The notes beneath the pieces were generated by a model that was given only the letters and a program-made list of their open reading frames with translations, searched no databases and was not told the DNA's origin. A stretch of 10,836 bases of DNA from CAZVXI01 sp964631295 (GTDB lineage Bacteria; Planctomycetota; Phycisphaerae; Phycisphaerales; SM1A02): contig CAZVXI010000109.1 in the NCBI GenBank assembly GCA_964631295.1, forward strand, positions 1-10,836, given 5' to 3'. Of this stretch, positions 4,993-10,836 are shown in pieces; position 1 is the first letter of the stretch; every line of letters begins with the position of its first letter. A program made the translations under genes and the position numbers.

Positions 4993-6372
4993 TCAGCGGT
5001 CGGTCTTTCCGATGAGGATGAAGAACCGATTGCTGTTGAGCACCGGAATCTGTGCTTCGCGCGCCTGGCGGAACATCGACTCATAAAGATCGTGCGCTTC
5101 ACGCTTGCGGACGAACTCATTGAGGACGTTCACAGAAGCGTTGGCGGGCGGGTTGATTGGTCGCGGGGGCTTGACACCCAGCACGAGGAAGTCGAGGTCG
5201 CCGGGCAAATCGTCACCTGTGACGACGGTGCCACCCCACTCAATGATCTGGGCGCGGACGAAGTCGGCTTCTGCTTCGCTCGGGCGGCCGTCACCGTCCA
5301 CATCGAACTTGCCATGCACGAGAAACTTGTATTCATAGTTGCGGTCGTACACAGCGTTTGCGATGACATCAGTACGGACGACCGGGCGGCCGGGCACCGC
5401 TCTGGTGATCCTCGCGCGGGCGGTTTCTTCCCCAACATTGACAACCTGCGCGCTGGCTTTGCCTCGGGGCAGTTCGCCTGTGTTCGGGTCAACACGAATC
5501 GAGTCGGCAGAGTCGAATATCTCAAAGGTCATGCCCATGACGATGCGATCAACGCGGCCGAGGTCGATGTAAATGTCTGTCGAGCCGAGGGTATCGACGA
5601 CCGTGCCGTCAACCAGCAGCGACGGATCGACTGATGCCTGCCGACTTCGGTTGATGATTTCCTGGAGTTCATCAATGCGCTGCCGCATGAGCACGACATC
5701 CTGATTCAACTGGTCGTTGCGGCCCTGGAGCGCGTCGATCTCTGCTTCGTACTGCTGCTCCTGCCGGGTGACCGTCGCCTCGATGGCGCTGACGGTGCGG
5801 GCGACATCATCTCGGTAGCGTTCTGCTTCGCTGGAATAGTCACCGATCTGGCTCTGGAGAGATCGAATCTCATCAGCGTGGTTCTGACGCATCTGGTTGA
5901 CACGCGCCTGCAGTTCGTCGATCTCATCGTCGCGTGTCTGGAGCAGGTCGTTGCGATCCTGCAGTTCGCTTTCCTTGCTTCGCAGTTGCCTGCGGAGCGA
6001 TTCGAGCGTGTTGAGAATCGACGCGTTGCCGGCACCGAGTGATTCAGCCCGCTGCGTGACGGCGTCCATCGTTGCTTTGGGGTTGCCGTCCACCTTGCCC
6101 ATCAACTGCTCATAGCGCGTGTTGAGGTATTGGGCGACGGACTGGCGATTATTGGTCTTGGCGGCCTGCTCAATGGTCTTGAACTGGTCGGCATTGCGCT
6201 GGGAAGGCAGGACATAGACCTCAAGTGAATCTTCGGCGTTGGCCTGAGCCTCCTGAGCCTTGGTGGCCTGGGAGTAGAAGACGATCGTAAACACGATGCC
6301 GAAGATCGTGGCAAAGATGAATACGACCAGTGAGACGATGACGCCGGTGCCGGCTCCAGATCGAACAGCCAT
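4993..6372 (-). CDS. Membrane-anchored coiled-coil protein with EF-hand loop and BRCT-like C-terminus
   Basis: This is a 459-residue protein I cannot name. From the N-terminus: a single membrane helix (about 11-33, VIVSLVVFIFATIFGIVFTI); a linker region; a charged, heptad-like coiled coil (about 115-245, with repeated LQxRxD elements); a beta-rich segment (about 255-342, DIYIDLGRVDRIVMGMTFEIF) resembling small beta-barrel domains of envelope proteins; a canonical EF-hand loop, DVDGDGRPSEAE (357-368); and a C-terminal region (about 349-455) patterned like a BRCT domain, with EWGGTVV (378-384), DLDFLVLG (392-399) and AREAQIPVLNSNRFFILIG (438-455). The start at 6372 has GGAGAA 8 bases upstream; the longer frame has no such site. 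The body most likely lies outside the inner membrane, though no positive-inside bias was computed. A strong terminator follows. The TonB-receptor gene lies upstream on the same strand, 213 bases away. Confidence 0.8.
   Translation of the reverse strand: MAVRSGAGTGVIVSLVVFIFATIFGIVFTIVFYSQATKAQEAQANAEDSLEVYVLPSQRNADQFKTIEQAAKTNNRQSVAQYLNTRYEQLMGKVDGNPKATMDAVTQRAESLGAGNASILNTLESLRRQLRSKESELQDRNDLLQTRDDEIDELQARVNQMRQNHADEIRSLQSQIGDYSSEAERYRDDVARTVSAIEATVTRQEQQYEAEIDALQGRNDQLNQDVVLMRQRIDELQEIINRSRQASVDPSLLVDGTVVDTLGSTDIYIDLGRVDRIVMGMTFEIFDSADSIRVDPNTGELPRGKASAQVVNVGEETARARITRAVPGRPVVRTDVIANAVYDRNYEYKFLVHGKFDVDGDGRPSEAEADFVRAQIIEWGGTVVTGDDLPGDLDFLVLGVKPPRPINPPANASVNVLNEFVRKREAHDLYESMFRQAREAQIPVLNSNRFFILIGKTDR
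5008..5328 (-). other. BRCT-like domain with embedded EF-hand loop (within the coiled-coil protein)
   Basis: Residues 349-455 follow the BRCT order: a first strand ending in G (KFLVHGKF), a helix (EADFVRAQIIEW), the hallmark GG turn (G380, G381), a hydrophobic strand (LDFLVLG), then a helix running into IPVLNSNRFFILIG, which resembles the last strand and helix of DNA-ligase BRCT domains. The EF-hand loop (bases 5269-5304) sits in the first strand-helix connection. This is motif reading by eye, not a search result. Confidence 0.5.
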
Positions 6373-6585
6373 GGGTCCGGTTCTCCAGTGGTGCTGCGTC
6401 GCTGTTGGGCGACATGAAACAACGGTCCGGGGAAGGCTCAGCCTTGATCCCAAGCCGCGAGATGAACGAAACGAACATCGTCCCGCACTGCATGCGGTCC
6501 GTCAAGGGGTGATTATGCCGCCTATCGGCCGATTGTGCCGTCCAATCGGCAAAACGCTGTCAAATCGCGTGCCGCTTCGGGCTCA
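6373..6585. promoter_or_regulatory. Intergenic region between the TonB-receptor and coiled-coil genes, with weak promoter candidate
   Basis: Both flanking genes read on the minus strand. A weak promoter for the coiled-coil gene is possible: TTGACG (6505-6500), 17 bases, then GACGAT (6482-6477), matching the -35 consensus well but the -10 poorly (3/6). The ribosome site GGAGAA (6386-6381) is convincing. A perfect stem-loop lies at 6528-6550. Confidence 0.35.
6528..6550. repeat. Perfect 8-bp stem-loop after the TonB-receptor gene
   Basis: GCCGATTG (6528-6535) and CAATCGGC (6543-6550) form a perfect inverted repeat around a 7-base loop, 35 bases past the TonB-receptor stop codon. A further ATCGGCCGAT palindrome (6524-6533) overlaps the left arm, giving three ATCGGC-type half-sites. 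No T-run follows on the minus strand, so it is at best an atypical terminator; it could equally be an operator or an RNA-end stabiliser. Confidence 0.5.
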
Positions 6586-8778
6586 TCAGAACGAAACCTC
6601 CCCACCGAGGACGAGGTTGATGCCCGGTTCGTTCACACCCGAGCCGTGAACGCGGTAGTTCTCGTCTGTGAGATTCTCGATGGCGGCGGTGATGGCGAAG
6701 TGACTGCTGAAGCGATATCCGCTGCGGAGCGAGAAGACGGCGTATCCGGGTGTCCCCCCGGGCGGGATTCGCGAGGTGTCAGCCGCATCTCGCGTGGAGA
6801 GTTTGTCCTGCGTCGCTGCCATCGTCAGCACGCCCTCCACCCACCAGTCGCGGTCAGGCGCGTTCCATCGCAGGCCAACCTGTCCGGTCAGCGGCATCAT
6901 CCGGTCGATCGGCTCGCGGACGAGTGTCGGGGCAGGCGTCGGGAAGGTGTCGACCTCGCCCTCCTGCCACGCAACCGATCCGAATGCCGTGAAGTTGGGG
7001 TGGAACCGCCAGTTGCCCTGCACTTCCACGCCGTGGATGTAGCCCGAGCCGCTGTTGCGTTTGGTGACTTCATTGTCAGGCCCGATCATCACACCCGTCG
7101 GCTGACGAATGATCATGTCGTCGATGTCGGTGTAAAAGTAGCCAACCTGGGCAAAGAGGTTTTCGTGCTGTGTCTTCACGCCGAACTCGTAAGCGATGAA
7201 CTGCTCAGGCGCGAGGCCAGGCGAGGGCGTTTCGATCTCATTGGTGCGGGCGGTATCGAATCGGGTCAGATCCGAGAGGTTGGGCGCCCGGAACCCCTGC
7301 GAGACGCCTCCAAACAGATGCCAGTGGTCATCCTCATCGATTCGGTACACGAAGCGGGCGCTTCCCACCAGTGAATCATTGTCCTCGTCGATGGAGAAAG
7401 GCAGACCCGTTGCTGGATCTTCCACGCGATCGGACTGGGCGCGCGTGTACGTGTAGCGGGCACCGAGAATCAGGTCGAGCGACTCGCCGATCGGGATGTC
7501 GTTCTGAATGAACACGCCAAGCAGGTCGTATGTCGCATCGTCGGCAATCGGGCCTTGCACATGAATCGTGTTGAGCGTGCCGTCGGCATTGAAGTCTCTG
7601 CGGAAGGAATCGACGCTGTCGCGGTAGTATTCCACGCCTGCGGTCCAGTGGCCGATGGAGGTCTGCTTCTCGAACTGTGTCCACAGGCCGATCGTGTCGA
7701 CATCGAACCCCTGCAGGTCGCGGCGGCCATCGCTCCGAACGCGGTCGCGGTCCTCCACCTGCTGGTGATACGACACGCTGACGCTTGCTGCATCAATGAA
7801 GGAGCCCAGGTTCGTTGCGTGCAACTGCGCGTAGGTCAGGTCGCGGCTCTGATCGAGCACGCGGCGCAGTTCGCTGCCGACTGTCGTGCCTGCAAAGCTC
7901 TGCCCGAAGATGGTGCGGTGCGTCCGCCATGCGTCGTCCAGGTCAACACGCTGATGGGCGACGACCAGTCGCGTGTCGTCATTGAGGAAGTATTCGAACT
8001 TGAAGTCGCCATCGAGTTCGTCGTAGCCGGTGAGGGGTTGCCGGCCTGCGCCTGATTCGAGATCGCCGAACTGCTTGAAGGTCCCTCCTCCGTAGAATCC
8101 GAGGGTGTCATCGAGCGAGACGCTCAGTTCGCCGCGCACCACCTGGGATCGTTCCGCAGATGACAGGCGGCCATATGCGCGACCGCCGTAGTTCCAGCCT
8201 TCGCCGTAACTGTTGGGGCCCTTGGTGATGACGTTGACCGTCCCGCCAATGCCATCGGAGCCGTACAGCACCGAACTCGGCCCCTTGATGACTTCCAGCC
8301 GGTCAATCGAGTAGGGGTCAACTGTGTTCCAATACTGGTTCGGGCCATCGCGAAAGACTGAGTTGTTGAGCCGGATGCCATCGATGAGCATCAGCGTGCG
8401 AAATCCGGTGAAGCCGCGAATGTAAGGTGAACCCTGACCGTGGCCTGTCTTTTGAACCATGATGCCCGGGATGTCGCGCAGGATATCCGGCACGGTTCGA
8501 TACATGCGATCATCGATCTCGTCGGACAACACGACATTCGCGAATGCGGGCGCATCGATGAGTCGCTTCTCGGTTCGTGTCGCAGTAACAACGACGGGCT
8601 CTGCCATGCTGATGGCCCGCCGATCATCGTCGATCGATGTTCGCGACGTGTCGTTTTCCGCCTGTTTCGTCTGCCGGTCATCATCGATCGAGCCAGACTC
8701 ACTCATGTCCTGTGCGGTCACTGCCGGGCTGAGCGACAAGAGGGCCAGAAGTGCAGCGATCGTGCGGGTGTGTGCCAT
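6586..8778 (-). CDS. TonB-dependent outer-membrane receptor
   Basis: This is a 730-residue protein: a signal peptide (1 to about 23, ending VTAQ), an acidic linker, a TonB box-like EPVVVTATR (60-68), a plug domain (about 70-187) and a 22-strand-type barrel ending in the terminal phenylalanine of outer-membrane proteins (GGEVSF). Plug hallmarks are IPGIMVQ (103-109), SPYIRGF (117-123), LMLIDGIRLN (129-138), IDRLEVIKGPSSVLYGSDGIGGTVNVIT-type strands (158-185) and, in the barrel, FRAPNL (496-501) and ENLTDENYRVHGSGVNEPG (701-719). Such receptors import iron complexes, haem, cobalamin or glycans using TonB-ExbBD energy. The plug resembles haem/siderophore receptors, but the substrate cannot be fixed; the NPNL motif of haem receptors is absent. 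The start at 8778 has GGGGAG 7 bases upstream. The gene is divergent from a histidine kinase. Confidence 0.95.
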   Translation of the reverse strand: MAHTRTIAALLALLSLSPAVTAQDMSESGSIDDDRQTKQAENDTSRTSIDDDRRAISMAEPVVVTATRTEKRLIDAPAFANVVLSDEIDDRMYRTVPDILRDIPGIMVQKTGHGQGSPYIRGFTGFRTLMLIDGIRLNNSVFRDGPNQYWNTVDPYSIDRLEVIKGPSSVLYGSDGIGGTVNVITKGPNSYGEGWNYGGRAYGRLSSAERSQVVRGELSVSLDDTLGFYGGGTFKQFGDLESGAGRQPLTGYDELDGDFKFEYFLNDDTRLVVAHQRVDLDDAWRTHRTIFGQSFAGTTVGSELRRVLDQSRDLTYAQLHATNLGSFIDAASVSVSYHQQVEDRDRVRSDGRRDLQGFDVDTIGLWTQFEKQTSIGHWTAGVEYYRDSVDSFRRDFNADGTLNTIHVQGPIADDATYDLLGVFIQNDIPIGESLDLILGARYTYTRAQSDRVEDPATGLPFSIDEDNDSLVGSARFVYRIDEDDHWHLFGGVSQGFRAPNLSDLTRFDTARTNEIETPSPGLAPEQFIAYEFGVKTQHENLFAQVGYFYTDIDDMIIRQPTGVMIGPDNEVTKRNSGSGYIHGVEVQGNWRFHPNFTAFGSVAWQEGEVDTFPTPAPTLVREPIDRMMPLTGQVGLRWNAPDRDWWVEGVLTMAATQDKLSTRDAADTSRIPPGGTPGYAVFSLRSGYRFSSHFAITAAIENLTDENYRVHGSGVNEPGINLVLGGEVSF

Positions 8779-8785
8779 GTGAGAG

Positions 8786-8791
8786 CTCCCC
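8786..8791 (-). promoter_or_regulatory. Ribosome binding site of the TonB-receptor gene
   Basis: GGGGAG lies 7 bases before the ATG at 8778. The in-frame ATG at 8793 overlaps this spot and lacks its own site, so 8778 is preferred and places the signal peptide at the very N-terminus. Confidence 0.7.
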
Positions 8792-8902
8792 ATTTTCAGA
8801 GTTGCGAGCGGTTCTTTTAGACTCACGCGGCGGTCGAATGCAAACGTGGGCAAAAACTGCACAGGTCCGTGCGGATCAGTATCCTCAAGATCACTTTTGA
8901 GT

Positions 8903-8907
8903 GGAGG
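8903..8907 (+). promoter_or_regulatory. Ribosome binding site of the histidine kinase gene
   Basis: GGAGG lies 8 bases before the ATG at 8916, which is therefore preferred over the upstream in-frame GTG at 8901. Confidence 0.7.
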
Positions 8908-8915
8908 CGATTGCC

Positions 8916-10403
8916 ATGAGTCTGAGCACACGGCTGGCGTGGACTGTGATCATCTGGATGGCCTGCACCGCGGCACTGGGCGGGGCGGCGATCATCGGGC
9001 TGCGCTCCATGAGCGGGCACTTCGATACGGCCAGTCATCGGCATGACCAGTTGCGATCGCTCTATCAGATCGGCCACGATACGGCCGCGATCCGCACGCT
9101 CGTCAGCAACGATCTGTCCAACCAGCACGCGCTGGCGCGGCACATTGCGTCGATCACTCGCGAAGTCGAAGCGTTCTCCGCGCGCGGCGACACCGAGCCG
9201 GAACTTGCGCCGATCATCGAACGCGTCGCGCGCATCGACGAGCAGATTTCCACGGGCGATCCACGACTGGTAGCGACAGATGTCAATGCCATGCTCAACG
9301 ACGTGGCGCACCTCGCGGGGGATGCGCGCACGGCCATTGTTGAGAATCGCCACGAGGCAGCCGACCAACTTGCATGGACCATTCGAACAATGGCGATCAT
9401 CTTTGCAGCCACGCTTCTGACTGGCCTTGTGCTCGGATTTGTGCAGCATCGCTGGGTGGCACGGCCGATGCGCTCGCTGGCGCGCGGTGTCGAGCAGCGG
9501 GCGCGCGGCGACTTCGCCGACCCGGTCCCTGTGCGCGGCGCGCGGGAGTTTCGGCAACTTGCAGTTCGCTTCAATCAGATGAGCGGCGAACTCGATCGGT
9601 TGCACAGCTCGATGCAGCAGCAGATTGAGATCAAGTCACGGCAGTTGATACGCTCTGAACAGCTCGCGAGCGTCGGGCATCTCGCGGCAGGGGTGGCGCA
9701 CGAAATCAACAACCCGCTTGGCATCATTACCGGGTACGCGGAGTCCACGCTGAAGCGCATGCGCTCGGCCAGTGAAGTGCCAACTGATGATGACGCCATG
9801 CGGCAACGCGTGAGCGACGTTTTGCAGACAATTTGTGATGAAGCGTTTCGATGCCGCGATATCACCACTGAACTGCTCGAACTTGCGCGGCCGCGCGCCG
9901 GCGAGCAGCAGCCGCTGCGCGTGGCTGATGTTGTGCGGCGAGCAGCCACGCTCGTGGGCGGGCTCGCAGTCGCGCAGGAGCGCAGTCTCTCACTGGCGAT
10001 CGAGCAGGCATGTGCCGATGCGCGCGTTGTCGGTGATGAATCACAACTTGTCCAGGTACTCATCAATCTGATGACCAACGCTCTGGAAGCATGTGAGCCG
10101 GGCGGCGGCAGGGTGGATGTCTCGATCAAGCAGGAAACAGACGGAGTATTGGTGCGCGTGCGCGACAACGGCTGCGGGATGACGACTGTTGCGATGCGCC
10201 ACGCGTTCGACCCGTTCTTCACTGACAAGCCGCAGCGCGGACTGACGGGAACAGGCCTTGGATTGTCGGTGAGCCATGCGATCGCGGAACGGCATGGCGG
10301 TCGTCTGCATGCGGTGAGCGACGGCCCGGGATGCGGGAGCATCTTCACACTCGAACTGCCGGTGATGACGCGGGAGAGGATGGCCCTCGATGCCTGCGCA
10401 TGA
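8916..10403 (+). CDS. Membrane-bound sensor histidine kinase
   Basis: This is a 495-residue kinase: membrane helix 1 (about 8-29), a periplasmic region of about 125 residues (30-156) that looks all-helical, like a four-helix-bundle sensor, membrane helix 2 (about 157-177), a HAMP linker (about 178-231), the phosphoacceptor domain with H262 in GVAHEINNPLG, and a complete ATPase domain: N box NLMTNALEA (384-392), DNGCGM (417-422), FDPFFTDK (431-438) and GTGLGLSVSHAI (445-456). All catalytic motifs are present. The HEINNPLG form places it near NtrB/HPK4-type kinases, which often pair with sigma54-type or receiver-only partners. The response regulator begins inside its last codons (14-base overlap), so the two are translationally coupled and are almost certainly partners. 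The stimulus is unknown. Control of the divergent TonB receptor is only suggested by position. Confidence 0.95.
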   Translation: MSLSTRLAWTVIIWMACTAALGGAAIIGLRSMSGHFDTASHRHDQLRSLYQIGHDTAAIRTLVSNDLSNQHALARHIASITREVEAFSARGDTEPELAPIIERVARIDEQISTGDPRLVATDVNAMLNDVAHLAGDARTAIVENRHEAADQLAWTIRTMAIIFAATLLTGLVLGFVQHRWVARPMRSLARGVEQRARGDFADPVPVRGAREFRQLAVRFNQMSGELDRLHSSMQQQIEIKSRQLIRSEQLASVGHLAAGVAHEINNPLGIITGYAESTLKRMRSASEVPTDDDAMRQRVSDVLQTICDEAFRCRDITTELLELARPRAGEQQPLRVADVVRRAATLVGGLAVAQERSLSLAIEQACADARVVGDESQLVQVLINLMTNALEACEPGGGRVDVSIKQETDGVLVRVRDNGCGMTTVAMRHAFDPFFTDKPQRGLTGTGLGLSVSHAIAERHGGRLHAVSDGPGCGSIFTLELPVMTRERMALDACA

Positions 10404-10836
10404 TGGACTTGCACATGTGCTTCGCGAGACGCTCCGGGTGCTGGTCATCGAGGATGAACAGCGCTATCAGCAGGTGCTGATCGAGATCATCGGCGACCTC
10501 GGGTGCGAGGTGCGCGGCGTGACGACGGCTCGTGAAGCGCTCGCGTTGATCTCCGAAGACCCGCCCGACGTGATTCTGCTCGATCTGAACCTGCCCGTGA
10601 TGGACGGGCTGACGTTCCTCGGGAAGATTCGGCAACGCGGGTGCGATGTGCCGGTGATCGTGCTGACCGGTGTCGGCGATTTGAAATCCGCTCAGCGGGC
10701 GATCAGGCATGGTGTGACGGACTTCCTGACCAAGCCCTGCCACCTCGGGCAGATTGAGGCAGCGCTGGACCGCGCGAGGCGGCAGATCGCAGATGATGCC
10801 AGGCCCGGGCTCGGTGAGGCAGAGGCACGCGGGGAA
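10390..10836 (+). CDS. Response regulator (receiver domain; 3' end outside window)
   Basis: The frame is open from the ATG at 10390 to the right edge (149 residues seen). The receiver domain (about 14-132) has every conserved residue: the acidic pair E21-D22 (VLVIEDE), phosphoacceptor D65 (VILLDLNLPVMDG), T93 (VIVLTG) and K115 (FLTKPC). Residues 133-149 form a polar linker (ADDARPGLGEAEARGE), so an output domain may follow; whether it is a DNA-binding, AAA+/Fis or other type cannot be told here. GAGAGGA (10374-10380) lies 9 bases before the ATG. The 14-base overlap with the histidine kinase stop marks it as the cognate partner. Confidence 0.93.
   Translation, partial: MPAHDGLAHVLRETLRVLVIEDEQRYQQVLIEIIGDLGCEVRGVTTAREALALISEDPPDVILLDLNLPVMDGLTFLGKIRQRGCDVPVIVLTGVGDLKSAQRAIRHGVTDFLTKPCHLGQIEAALDRARRQIADDARPGLGEAEARGE

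Larger units (their letters stand above)
8779..8915. promoter_or_regulatory. Divergent intergenic region between TonB receptor and histidine kinase
   Basis: These 137 bases must hold the promoters of both genes. Toward the receptor (minus) a weak pair is visible: TTGCAT (8843-8838), 16 bases, TCTAAA (8821-8816), with 3/6 and 4/6 matches. Toward the kinase, a short inverted repeat, CTCAA (8884-8888) and TTGAG (8897-8901), sits just before the ribosome site and could be an operator or a leader hairpin. No Fur-type box is evident by eye. Confidence 0.4.

Noticed and set aside
7555..8055. 166-codon plus-strand frame within the TonB receptor
   Set aside because: It is the antisense of conserved barrel strands and has no independent evidence of coding.
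8823..9605. 260-codon minus-strand frame opposite the histidine kinase
   Set aside because: It covers the kinase sensor and HAMP regions in antisense, has no recognisable domain and no ribosome site, and would collide with the receptor promoter region.

Overview
The window is GC-rich, bacterial and densely coding, and probably comes from a planctomycete, most likely of the Phycisphaerae type. That placement is an inference. It rests on a secreted double-DUF1080 protein, a membrane-anchored coiled-coil protein of a style I associate with that phylum, and the high G+C at third codon positions. No rRNA, tRNA, CRISPR array, transposase or integrase was found.

Left part (1-2402, all minus strand): an AbiE-type toxin-antitoxin pair, with the AbiEi-like antitoxin at 2353-1745 and the AbiEii nucleotidyltransferase toxin at 1745-723. 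It is followed by the start of a SWIM zinc-finger protein that runs off the left edge. The pair shares one base (TGATG) and is preceded by a good sigma70-type promoter. The spacer and -10 of that promoter lie inside a perfect 10-bp inverted repeat, as expected for antitoxin autoregulation. This is the accessory, defence-like part of the window.

Middle part (2403-4850): about 640 bases without a recognisable gene hold a long hairpin-capable inverted repeat and a degenerate 21-bp repeat. Next come a secreted tandem DUF1080 (3-keto-disaccharide hydrolase/LamG-like) protein and a small DUF4286-like protein, both on the plus strand.

Right part (4851-10836): an intrinsic terminator at 4931-4960 ends a minus-strand gene for a membrane-anchored coiled-coil protein. 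Its C-terminal half carries a beta-rich domain, a canonical EF-hand loop and what reads as a BRCT-like domain, an unusual set for an exported protein. Upstream of it on the same strand is a TonB-dependent outer-membrane receptor. Divergent from the receptor, across a 137-bp intergenic region, is a two-component system: a histidine kinase overlapping by 14 bases a response regulator cut off by the right edge. The kinase and regulator probably form one operon and may control the receptor, but that link rests on position only.

The best candidates for something undescribed are the coiled-coil/EF-hand/BRCT-like protein and the AbiE pair with its operator and the adjoining SWIM protein.
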